Shown piece by piece: positions 8,831 to 16,428 of a stretch of DNA of 62,856 bases (the stretch's first letter is position 1; each line of letters starts with the position of its first letter). Under the pieces are notes generated by a model. That model searched no databases and had not been told where the DNA came from. It saw nothing but the letters and a program-made list of their open reading frames with translations. The DNA lies in the NCBI GenBank assembly GCA_020845515.1, contig JADLFQ010000047.1, positions 1 through 62,856 on the forward strand, written 5' to 3'. The DNA comes from Anaerolineaceae bacterium (GTDB lineage Bacteria; Chloroflexota; Anaerolineae; Anaerolineales; Anaerolineaceae). A program made the position numbers and the translations under genes.

Positions 8831-10024
8831 GTGACCCTTGTGAGTTCAAGTACGGACTGTTTGCAGAGAAACCATAATTTTGCCAGAATTCCTGTCGAGG
8901 AAGAGACGCCTTTTATCGTCTTATATACTGAAAAACTAAAGGATAATTGCCGGCGTTTTCGTCATGCTTTTCCTGGTGCAAAAATTTATTTTGCGGTCAA
9001 AGCAAATAACCATCCAGCGGTAATTCAAATCCTGCGGGATGAAAATATAAATTTTGATGTGGCTTCCTGGGGAGAGATTTATTTGCTTTTACAGCAGGGG
9101 ATTTGCCAAGAACGCATTGCTTTTAATGCACCCTCAAAAATTCCTCGTGAGATCAAGAAGGCTTTTCTCGCCGGGGTTGACACCTTTACTTTCGATTCGA
9201 CCATGGAACTGGAAAAATTGGCTGCTTTAGCGCCAGGTTCTAAGTTTTTGGTGAGGATTGCCGTGGATAATTTGGGGAGTTTTTATCCTTTGGATCAGAA
9301 GTTTGGGATGGGTCTTGAGGAAGCTTTAAATTCTTTCAGGTATGCAAAAGAGCTTGGTTTAATCCCATATGGTGTGACATTTCATGTGGGTTCGCAAAAC
9401 AGCGATCCACAAGCCTGGGTCAGGGCAATTGAGAAGGTTGCAGCCTTACGAGAGGGATTGGCATCCGAGGGGATTGAATTGAAAGTTGTTGATATTGGCG
9501 GAGGGTATCCGGTATGTTATAGGGAGAAAGTTCCTGAAATTGAGGAAATTGCAGCTCAGGTCAATAGCGCCGTAGAAACACTCTTGGGCGGGGACATTGA
9601 ACTTTGGCTTGAACCTGGACGGGCGTTGGTCAGCAATACGGCAATGCTGGTAACTTCGGTGATCAATCGCGCTCAACGCGGAGAAAACGAGTGGCTCTAC
9701 GTGGATGCAGGTGTGTTTCACGGATTGATTGAAGCGTGGGATTCGATTGGATTTGAATTTCAAATTTGTACAGAAAAAGAACAGGATAGCAAAAAACGGT
9801 TTGTGTTGGCAGGTCCGACATGCGACAGCGGTGATGTGATCGGTCGGAATCTAAGCTTGCCGGATAGTTTAACACTGGACGACCGCTTGTACATACTTTC
9901 CGCCGGGGCATATACCAATTCGTTGGAGTTCTATAATGGGATTCCTTTCCCGCGCGTAATCCTTGCACCTGCGGATGCTGCACAGCTTTCTACAAATTAC
10001 AGACCGGAGGAGATAGAAAAGTGA
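8831..10024 (+). CDS. Ornithine/lysine decarboxylase-like PLP enzyme (fold type III)
   Basis: A 397-residue member of the ornithine/diaminopimelate decarboxylase family. The PLP lysine is in YFAVKANN (K57), followed by FDVASWGEI. HVGSQ is at 185-189, the phosphate-binding GGGYP at 223-227 and EPGR at 261-264. The substrate-side motif GPTCDSGD holds the catalytic Cys (~331). The CDS motif and lack of a meso-DAP signature favour ornithine (or lysine) decarboxylase over LysA, giving putrescine or cadaverine. The start is GTG preceded by AAAAAGAGAA; a second in-frame GTG nine bases on is possible. The stop overlaps the start of the ABC ATPase gene (GTGA), an unexpected pairing of polyamine synthesis with metal transport. 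Confidence 0.85.
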   Translation: MTLVSSSTDCLQRNHNFARIPVEEETPFIVLYTEKLKDNCRRFRHAFPGAKIYFAVKANNHPAVIQILRDENINFDVASWGEIYLLLQQGICQERIAFNAPSKIPREIKKAFLAGVDTFTFDSTMELEKLAALAPGSKFLVRIAVDNLGSFYPLDQKFGMGLEEALNSFRYAKELGLIPYGVTFHVGSQNSDPQAWVRAIEKVAALREGLASEGIELKVVDIGGGYPVCYREKVPEIEEIAAQVNSAVETLLGGDIELWLEPGRALVSNTAMLVTSVINRAQRGENEWLYVDAGVFHGLIEAWDSIGFEFQICTEKEQDSKKRFVLAGPTCDSGDVIGRNLSLPDSLTLDDRLYILSAGAYTNSLEFYNGIPFPRVILAPADAAQLSTNYRPEEIEK

Positions 10025-10833
10025 GCAATCCAGGGGATAGTGCCATTGAACATCCGGCACGATTAGACATCAACCACGTGAGCGCGGGGTATGGCAATAT
10101 ACAAATACTGAAAGAGCTAACCTTTCAAGTGCCCCACGGAGGACAGGTTGCTGTGGTCGGCCCGAATGGGGCCGGGAAGTCAACCTTATTTAGAGTTTTG
10201 GTCGGTCTTCTGCCGCTTAAGAGGGGGAATATTTTTATTCATGGCCTACCCCTGGGTCACCACCAGGATTGTGTAGCCTATGTTCCACAGCGCGGAGATG
10301 TGGATTGGAAGTTTCCGGTTACTGTGCGCGATGTGGTCATGATGGGACGTTATGGCAAGATCGGTTGGATGTCGCGCCCCAGCAAACAAGACCAGGAAAT
10401 TGTTGCGGAAAGCATCCACCAATTGGGTATCAGTAAATTCATCAACAAGCCAATTGGAGAGTTGTCTGGCGGGCAGCAACAACGGGTTTTTTTAGCGCGA
10501 GCGATCGCACAACAACCACACATATTGCTTATGGATGAGCCTTTCACAGGAGTTGACATTGGTACACAAGAAACCGCGCTCAATCTGTTGGAGGAATTGC
10601 ATAAACAAGGCGTTACTGTGATGGTATCAACGCATGATCTCAACATGGCAGCAGAACGCTTTAAGCTGGTCCTTCTGCTCAACCGAACTATGATCGCTTT
10701 TGGCCCGCCCTCTGACGTGTTAACGCCGGAAAAGATTAGAACTGCGTTTGGGGGGAAAGTCTTGTTTATCAATGGAGCAGTTGTAGTGGATGAGTGCTGC
10801 CCTCCTGCAGATCAGGATAATTCGGGAGCATAG
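10021..10833 (+). CDS. Metal ABC transporter ATP-binding protein (ZnuC/MntB-like)
   Basis: A 270-residue ABC ATPase. Walker A is GPNGAGKST near residue 48, the signature LSGGQQQR near 155, Walker B ILLMDEP near 175, and the H-loop THDLN near 211. The CVAYVPQRGDVDWKFPVTVRDVV-type Q-loop region, here split across residues ~87-110, is characteristic of zinc/manganese/iron-family importers. It energises the permease encoded immediately downstream. The start is GTG overlapping the decarboxylase stop by 4 bases. Zinc versus manganese cannot be decided from the sequence. Confidence 0.88.
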   Translation: MSNPGDSAIEHPARLDINHVSAGYGNIQILKELTFQVPHGGQVAVVGPNGAGKSTLFRVLVGLLPLKRGNIFIHGLPLGHHQDCVAYVPQRGDVDWKFPVTVRDVVMMGRYGKIGWMSRPSKQDQEIVAESIHQLGISKFINKPIGELSGGQQQRVFLARAIAQQPHILLMDEPFTGVDIGTQETALNLLEELHKQGVTVMVSTHDLNMAAERFKLVLLLNRTMIAFGPPSDVLTPEKIRTAFGGKVLFINGAVVVDECCPPADQDNSGA

Positions 10834-10837
10834 CCAG

Positions 10838-11689
10838 ATGGTTTCTTTACTACTTTCTCCGTTATCTTACTCATTTATGCAGCGCGGTATGGCGGCTGCA
10901 ATTCTGGTTGGGATTTTGTGTTCAATCGTTGGATGTTATGTGGTGTTGCGTTCCATGGCTTTTCTGGGGGATGCCGTTGCTCATGCAATTCTTCCTGGTG
11001 TGGCAATTGCCTATTTATTAAATAGCAGTCTGACGACTGGCGCGTTGATTGCGGCAATATTAGTCGCGCTTGGAATCGGAATTTTGACCCGTCAGGGAAA
11101 TATCAAAGAAGACACTGCGATTGGCATACTTTTTACCGCTGCGCTTGCACTGGGTGTTGCATTGATTAGCACAATCCGCACTTATGCAATGGACTTGTCC
11201 CATATCCTTTTTGGGAACATTTTAGGGGTTACACAGGGGGATCTATGGCTTACAGCCGCGTTGTCTGTGGTGGTATTGGGAGCGATCGTGATTCTTTACA
11301 GACCATTTTTAATCATCTCGTTTGACCCAATTCTTGCAGCAACGCTGCGACTGCGCATCAGTTTGTTGAATAACCTCTTAATGATATTGCTGGCAATTAC
11401 AATTGTGATCGCTTTGCAAACGGTTGGTATTGGGTTGGTGGCTGCCATGCTGGTAACCCCGCCTGCTACTGCCTTTTTGCTTACCCGCCGGTTGGTGCCG
11501 ATGATGTTTCTCTCGGCGATGATTGGTGTTTTTTCGAGCGTTGCCGGGTTATATTTTAGTTTCTATTGGAACATCGCTTCTGGCGCTGCAATTGTATTGA
11601 CGGCAACGCTGGTTTTTGTTCTCGTTTTCTTATTCGCTCCGCATCGAGGCTTGATCTGGCAGAAAATACAAAAAAGGTCAGCGCTCTAA
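10838..11689 (+). CDS. Metal ABC transporter permease (ZnuB/MntC-like)
   Basis: A 283-residue polytopic permease of the ABC-3 family (zinc, manganese or iron import). It has eight or nine hydrophobic segments, with the family segments GCYVVLRSMAFLGDAVAHA near residues 32-50 and VGIGLVAAMLVTPPATA near 190-205. The reading frame is open from 10790, but the ATG at 10838, preceded by GGGAG and lying 4 bases after the ATPase stop, is the better start. No substrate-binding lipoprotein gene follows; the next gene is convergent. The partner must be elsewhere or the transporter works without one. Confidence 0.87.
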   Translation: MVSLLLSPLSYSFMQRGMAAAILVGILCSIVGCYVVLRSMAFLGDAVAHAILPGVAIAYLLNSSLTTGALIAAILVALGIGILTRQGNIKEDTAIGILFTAALALGVALISTIRTYAMDLSHILFGNILGVTQGDLWLTAALSVVVLGAIVILYRPFLIISFDPILAATLRLRISLLNNLLMILLAITIVIALQTVGIGLVAAMLVTPPATAFLLTRRLVPMMFLSAMIGVFSSVAGLYFSFYWNIASGAAIVLTATLVFVLVFLFAPHRGLIWQKIQKRSAL

Positions 11690-11708
11690 CTGTATGCGTG
11701 GTGTGGGT

Positions 11709-12800
11709 CTAGATGCTTTTAAAAACTTTTTCCAAAACATCCAGCGCTTGATCTAACAGCTTCATATCCGCTTGCGAACCCATATGTCCTATTCGGAAGA
11801 CCTTTTCTGCAAGAGCGCCATAGTTTCCGCCGGTTGCCAAACCCTTCTGCCGAAAACGGCGGTCGAGTTCAGCCCACTTAATTCCATCCGGGACACATAC
11901 GGCTGTGAGCGTGGGGGAGGGGATAGCATTCTCGCCAGGGAATAATTGATAACCCATGGTGGTTACACTTTTTCGGCAGTAATCTGCAATTCCGGCATGC
12001 CGCTGGAAACAGGCTTCTACTCCTTCGTCTAAGATTAATTGGACGGCAGTTGAGAGAGCGGCAACCCCTTGCCAGTGGGGTGTATATGGGAAATAAAAGT
12101 CTTTTTGTGCTGTCAGGAACGGCTTGAGGGCGTCATATCCCTGATAATTTATAGTATCAACAATTTGTTGTGCTTTTTCACTCATTGCAACAAAAGAAAT
12201 TGAAGGCGGTGCAGAAAGACACTTTTGCGAGCCCCCCAAAAGCAGATCAATTCCCCATTCGTCCGTAAGAACCGGCGTACCTCCGATGCTGGAGACAGCA
12301 TCCACATAAAGTAAGGGGACACCGTGTTGTTTTTTTAGCGCTCCCAACCTGTCTAAAGGATTTAAGGTTCCGGAAGGCGTCTCACAATGTACGGCAGTGA
12401 TCATCTTTGGCTTGAACTCGACAATTGCAGCTTCAATCTCCTCATAGTTGGACAAGGTTTGGTCGTATCCGTAACTTAAGGTCTTTACATCTGCACCAAT
12501 GCTTGCCGCCATTTCCCCAATGCCGGACCCGAAAAGGCCGGTGGAGAGTGCAAGGACGCGGTCTCCTGGTGCGATACAGCTTTTAAGAGCACCCCAAAGT
12601 GCAATCATCCCTTCCCCGGTTTGAATTGCCACACGATTCTTGGTCTCTAATAATTTTTGTAATAGCTCTTCTGTTTTATTGTATAAGTCAAGAAATTCGG
12701 GTTCAAGATCGGCAGAACCATAATCGAACTGATAGGCAGCAAAAATAGCGGAGGGAACATTAACCGGTCCTGGGACCATTGGTATGGGATATTTTTTCAT
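11709..12800 (-). CDS. Class V aminotransferase (alanine-glyoxylate/serine-pyruvate type)
   Basis: A 363-residue fold-type I PLP enzyme. It opens with the family signature MVPGPVNVP (residues 8-16). TGEGM (61-65) binds the PLP phosphate, D167 in YVDAVSSIGG contacts the pyridine nitrogen, and K193 in GGSQKCLSAPP is the Schiff-base lysine. Family members interconvert alanine/glyoxylate or serine/pyruvate, and some act on phosphonates or isocitrate-derived glyoxylate. The neighbour upstream is a squalene/phytoene synthase gene 37 bases away, which gives no hint of substrate. An AAGG ribosome site precedes the ATG. Confidence 0.85.
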   Translation of the reverse strand: MKKYPIPMVPGPVNVPSAIFAAYQFDYGSADLEPEFLDLYNKTEELLQKLLETKNRVAIQTGEGMIALWGALKSCIAPGDRVLALSTGLFGSGIGEMAASIGADVKTLSYGYDQTLSNYEEIEAAIVEFKPKMITAVHCETPSGTLNPLDRLGALKKQHGVPLLYVDAVSSIGGTPVLTDEWGIDLLLGGSQKCLSAPPSISFVAMSEKAQQIVDTINYQGYDALKPFLTAQKDFYFPYTPHWQGVAALSTAVQLILDEGVEACFQRHAGIADYCRKSVTTMGYQLFPGENAIPSPTLTAVCVPDGIKWAELDRRFRQKGLATGGNYGALAEKVFRIGHMGSQADMKLLDQALDVLEKVFKSI

Positions 12801-12837
12801 AGTGCGCCTTACTTTAAAGCGAATGGCAATGGATGTT

Positions 12838-13815
12838 CTAAGAATGAGAGATGAGTTGATTGTAATAATTCATGAGCCAGATATTATCCCAGCCGAGGAG
12901 GGAAGTTTTACGAATAATTTTCACCACATACTCGCGCGGAATTTTTACCTCGCTCGTCAGAATGTTGACATTATGGCGGCTCATTGCCAACGTTTGGGCA
13001 GCAAACAGCATTGGCCAGACACAAGCCAGACGAATGTTGTGGAGCCAGGGGGGCATGACTAAAACGTAAGACATGGCTTTTGTCAGATGTTGTTCTGCTT
13101 TGTCTGCGACGCGGTTAATTACCTGCATTGCGGCCGGTGTTTGCTGCGGATCAAACAGATCTTCCTGTTTTATTCCTGCCTCTTGACAATAGCTTTCCGG
13201 GATATAAATCCAACCGCGCTCATAATCTTTGCGCAATCCCCTGAGGATGTTAACGGTTTGTAACGCCAGGCCGGAGTCTGTGGCAAGCGGGAGCAGGGAG
13301 GAAAGCCTTTTTTGGATTGAGGGCGAATATGCGGCAAAGAGTTCTGTGGAGAGAAACCCCACTCTTCCAGCGACCTCATACATATAGTCATCCATCTCTT
13401 CTTCAGACTGGATGGCAGGACCCTGAGCAATCCAGCGTGCCATTCCCAAAGTTGTTGCACGAACGTGAGGAAGGCTGGCTTGCTGAAATTTTTCGGGCAG
13501 CGCCCCAACTAATTTGAGTAATTCTCCTGCTTGTTGGGAGAGATATCCATCTGCTTCCAAGGCAACTTCTTCTCTATCCAGATGTTTATAGAGTTTTTCG
13601 GGCCTCTCTTTTTGTGCAAGAATGCTTTCCCAAAGTACAAGGGTTTCAATTTTCTCTTCAGACGACATATACAAATTATCTTCAAGATAATCTGAAACCC
13701 GAAGTAGAAGATAAGAAAGGCACATGGATTCAGCAAGCAACCCGGGAAGTTGTTTGATCGAGATGAAAAAGGTCCGGCTGGTTTTCTTGAGAAGGTCCCA
13801 ATGATCAATAGGCAT
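12838..13815 (-). CDS. Squalene/phytoene synthase family protein
   Basis: A 325-residue all-helical head-to-head prenyl synthase, a family that joins two C15 or C20 prenyl diphosphates. The first Asp-rich motif is SDYLEDN (D42 and D46). The second, NILRGLRKDYERG (residues 189-201), carries Gly at ~193 where the first Asp of the usual D-x3-D is expected, keeping only D197. The motif 1 form resembles squalene synthases (DxxED) more than phytoene synthases. With the Asp missing, activity may be altered, or partner residues may compensate. A GAGAG ribosome site supports the ATG. Probably co-transcribed with the aminotransferase gene downstream. Confidence 0.78.
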   Translation of the reverse strand: MPIDHWDLLKKTSRTFFISIKQLPGLLAESMCLSYLLLRVSDYLEDNLYMSSEEKIETLVLWESILAQKERPEKLYKHLDREEVALEADGYLSQQAGELLKLVGALPEKFQQASLPHVRATTLGMARWIAQGPAIQSEEEMDDYMYEVAGRVGFLSTELFAAYSPSIQKRLSSLLPLATDSGLALQTVNILRGLRKDYERGWIYIPESYCQEAGIKQEDLFDPQQTPAAMQVINRVADKAEQHLTKAMSYVLVMPPWLHNIRLACVWPMLFAAQTLAMSRHNVNILTSEVKIPREYVVKIIRKTSLLGWDNIWLMNYYNQLISHS

Positions 13816-13896
13816 TTAAATTCTCTCTACAGGTTTATGGTGAAGGAAGTATGCTGTATGGATAAGTTCATTATACCTAATTACATATATTTTTAT

Positions 13897-14715
13897 CTAA
13901 TTATCCATGATCACAACCATATTATTCAGAACTCCCCATGAGTTTAAGAATACTTCTTCGGGCGCTTCATAAAACCTTCCGTTATTCATATAGCGTATAG
14001 AATCTGCATCATAGCCGGTAAGAATAACCACGTGCTCATAGGCTGCCACTGTGACCTTGTTGCCCTGCTTATCTGTATATTCTGCTGGCACGCCGCCAAC
14101 CACATTACCGATGACCCAAGCAATAACCGGTTTATCCATGGAGATGTGTGATTTTAATACTTCAAGTGTTGTATTGCGCAGCCCAATGGCAGGTAGGCCA
14201 TATTCTCGCAGCAAAGCTGCAATCGGTCCTGCATGGACGCCATAGGAATAAGGCGGAGTTTGTCCCCAGGGGCCCTGTACTCCGCCGACAAAGCCAAAGT
14301 CCGGGTTGTCGGATTGGGGTAAGCGAACCTGGAATTCATATTCATTAATCGGAACACCAAAGTACGCAGCCCAGTCCACTGCCGCGGCTGCTTCGCATCC
14401 GAGGGGAAAATACTGTTTGTGCCCTGTGATGTTTTCTATATAGTGTTCTTCTGAAAAGGCGGGTACGGAAGCTGGGGTTTGAGATGGCTTTGAGGATAGC
14501 AACGCACCAGGGTTCAAGACTGGCGTTGGTGAAAGCGTAGGTGAAGGGGATCGGGTTGGGGTTCTGGCGGGAAGAGTTGGTATTTTGATTGTTGCTGGAG
14601 AGGCTGGATGTAACGATGCTGTATTGTCCAAGCCGCCAGGCTGGCAACCACTGAGCAACAGTAACAACCCTAAGGCAATTGGCAATATTTTTGACTTAGA
14701 TGAATATTCTTGCAT
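13897..14715 (-). CDS. Lipoprotein with C39-like cysteine peptidase domain
   Basis: A 272-residue lipoprotein: signal peptide with lipobox LLSGC (C24), then a Ser/Thr/Pro-rich linker to ~85, then a papain-like domain of the peptidase C39_2 type. Candidate catalytic residues are C107 in FPLGCEAAA, H228 in YEHVVILTGYD and the Asn of LNSWG (~258). Anchored on the outer face of the membrane, it would cleave peptides or peptidoglycan stems. The substrate is unknown. The stop lies 81 bases before the synthase gene start. The ribosome site is weak (AGAAG). Confidence 0.78.
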   Translation of the reverse strand: MQEYSSKSKILPIALGLLLLLSGCQPGGLDNTASLHPASPATIKIPTLPARTPTRSPSPTLSPTPVLNPGALLSSKPSQTPASVPAFSEEHYIENITGHKQYFPLGCEAAAAVDWAAYFGVPINEYEFQVRLPQSDNPDFGFVGGVQGPWGQTPPYSYGVHAGPIAALLREYGLPAIGLRNTTLEVLKSHISMDKPVIAWVIGNVVGGVPAEYTDKQGNKVTVAAYEHVVILTGYDADSIRYMNNGRFYEAPEEVFLNSWGVLNNMVVIMDN

Positions 14716-14760
14716 AACTTCTGATAACGCTGTACGAAGATGTTTTTACCACAGCGCCGA

Positions 14761-15108
14761 TTATTTTTCGGGGTCTCTGTTGAGATTCCATTTTTCCAAG
14801 GCTGTGTCCAGTTCGCGATTTAGATTTCGTAAAACCTGGATAAAGTTCTCTTGTAATTCTTCAACCTTGATCTGATGCTCGAGATTTTCCAGTTTCATTT
14901 TTATGTGCTGGCCAGTTTCACTTTGGGTAAACTCCTCGCCGGACTGAACAAGGGAATTAGTCAGGTTTGTTAACCCGCTTACAAGCTCTGTTTCGATTTT
15001 TTTACGTTCAGGGCTTTCCCAGACAGATTTAATAACCTTGTGCAGATTGGCCCCAAGCAGACGGAATTGCTCTTCAAGGTCTTCTGAATTAGCAGTATTC
15101 TCTGACAT
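14761..15108 (-). CDS. Small helical/coiled-coil protein
   Basis: A 115-residue, highly charged, Glu/Lys/Leu-rich protein with no membrane segment. Most of it looks amphipathic helical, with a likely coiled coil in residues ~55-105. A GGAG ribosome site six bases before the ATG and a TGATATAAA box upstream support a real gene. I do not recognise the family and propose no function. Its stop is 45 bases before the lipoprotein start, so the two may be co-transcribed. Confidence 0.55.
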   Translation of the reverse strand: MSENTANSEDLEEQFRLLGANLHKVIKSVWESPERKKIETELVSGLTNLTNSLVQSGEEFTQSETGQHIKMKLENLEHQIKVEELQENFIQVLRNLNRELDTALEKWNLNRDPEK

Positions 15109-15215
15109 ATTTTCTCCAGATATTTTCCTGTTTATATCATACTTTACCCCCTTTAAAGGTGCGTGAGAAAAAGAGGGAAAGCCTCAGGTCATGACAAGGT
15201 TCTTGCGAGCATGGT

Positions 15216-15614
15216 TCAAGACGGACGGATTCTTCCCCAGGCCTGACTAGCAAACAGGACAGCGGCAGTGCCTTCCAGCAGTCGTCCAACCACCAGCCAT
15301 TGCCCAGGCAGGTTGAACAAACTAATGCAAGAGACCGTCCAGATGCCCAGATTGAGCAGGCTGATTGCGCCCCAAACCAGGGTTTCTTTACCGCGTGAGC
15401 CACCTTGATAACGCGGAAGGATCCAATGGGCGATACCTATGGCGAGTTGGATAACAAAACCGAACAGCAGGAAATCAATATGCGCCGGAAGAAGACGCCA
15501 GATCCAGGGAGCAAATGGTATGCCCTTGTTAGCAAGCATAATTGCGCCCACGGTAAACCCAAGCAAAAGATATAGCAATGAAAGGCGTACAGCCCAGGCG
15601 CTTAAACGAGGCAT
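15216..15614 (-). CDS. Four-TM protein resembling a fragment of heme-copper oxidase subunit I (copy 2)
   Basis: A 132-residue protein with four hydrophobic helices. The second helix reads H45-I-D-F-L-L-F-G-F and ends in HWILPRY, matching the low-spin-heme helix pattern (H...W/G...G...LP) of the cbb3/NO-reductase type subunit I. A full subunit I has twelve helices, so this is only about a third of one. It follows copy 1 (15616-16029) with a 1-base gap; the two are clearly related to each other (shared H45, the G.V.Q...G core and the W-[IM]-L-P-[RK]-Y end). The role may be heme binding or assembly, or they may be structural paralogs without heme. Function unknown. Confidence 0.6.
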   Translation of the reverse strand: MPRLSAWAVRLSLLYLLLGFTVGAIMLANKGIPFAPWIWRLLPAHIDFLLFGFVIQLAIGIAHWILPRYQGGSRGKETLVWGAISLLNLGIWTVSCISLFNLPGQWLVVGRLLEGTAAVLFASQAWGRIRPS

Positions 15615-15615
15615 T

Positions 15616-16029
15616 TCATTTCACTTTCACCCGCTTCCATGCATTGATTACATAAAGAATGCCCCCCATCCATTGTAAAATTGCCGAAAGAATTAGCAGC
15701 CAGTCCCAAACCAGCCCTGACGAATAAGCATTCAAGGGCTCACCAACTGCCCGAACCAACAGCCCGATATTCAAGAGTATATATGCTGCCCAGGAAAGTG
15801 CCTGAATGCCGCGTGGTTTCTCCATGCTATATTTAGGCAGCATCCACAGAGCCACCCCCAGGATGAATTGAGTTACCCATCCTACCATTAGCAGGTGAAA
15901 ATAGACTGGGGTTAAACTGGATGGTGAAAATGGAAGTATGCCACCCAAATTCTGAACCAGACCCACCCCTAGCGCCAATATAAACATGACCAAGGCTGTT
16001 TTAAGATAACAACGCACAATAGACGGCAT
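15616..16029 (-). CDS. Four-TM protein resembling a fragment of heme-copper oxidase subunit I (copy 1)
   Basis: A 137-residue hydrophobic protein with four helices. The segment YFHLLMVGWVTQFILG (H45) followed by WMLPKY strongly recalls the subunit I motif in which the first His binds low-spin heme. The next gene is a diverged tandem copy. The start ATG is supported by an AGGAG ribosome site nine bases upstream. No other oxidase subunits, CuA or second-half helices are nearby, so this is not simply a broken cox operon. A heme-related membrane role is inference only. Confidence 0.6.
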   Translation of the reverse strand: MPSIVRCYLKTALVMFILALGVGLVQNLGGILPFSPSSLTPVYFHLLMVGWVTQFILGVALWMLPKYSMEKPRGIQALSWAAYILLNIGLLVRAVGEPLNAYSSGLVWDWLLILSAILQWMGGILYVINAWKRVKVK

Positions 16030-16226
16030 TAAATTACACTCCTGACCTTTTCATCTGATTGTGCTTGGCGGATGATCGTCACACCCGAGCCCTCTATCTT
16101 CATCCTCATTGGCTTTAAGTCTCCCTTCATCTGGTTGTCCGATTTTTGAAACCGGGGTGTTATTTTATAGAATTTGTGAGTTTCCTTATTTATTGTGTCT
16201 TGCAAGTTTATATTGTAAACCAACAA
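16029..16226 (-). CDS. Doubtful small ORF ahead of the four-TM pair
   Basis: The 65-codon frame ends in TAATG, sharing a base with the next start, which would allow translational coupling. Only the last ~25 codons, from an ATG near 16109 with a GGGAG upstream, look credible, because a -10-like TATAAAAT box (about 16165) lies inside the frame. It may be a short leader peptide or chance. I recognise nothing in the product. Confidence 0.25.
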   Translation of the reverse strand: MLVYNINLQDTINKETHKFYKITPRFQKSDNQMKGDLKPMRMKIEGSGVTIIRQAQSDEKVRSVI

Positions 16227-16229
16227 AGC

Positions 16230-16428
16230 ATCGCCAATTAAGTGGTTACTGGCGAGGCTGGGGGTTTTCCTCCGTGCCCATGATGAGGTTCTACTTTTTC
16301 CGTGAAACCATTATTAACTACTCTATGCGGGTTTTAAATTCTGGTGTTTGAATGTAATACAAAGCATGAAAGGACAAGTTTACCTATGTTTGCTTATAGA
16401 GATATTTCATTTTTCGCGGAACTCTCAC
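16230..16428. other. Intergenic stretch downstream of the Sec-DsbA gene
   Basis: About 200 bases without a gene. CGCCA (16232-16236) and TGGCG (16250-16254) could form a small hairpin, but no T-run follows on either strand. Together with the doubtful ORF next to it, the gap is nearly 400 bases. I see no terminator for the selenoprotein gene. Confidence 0.3.
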
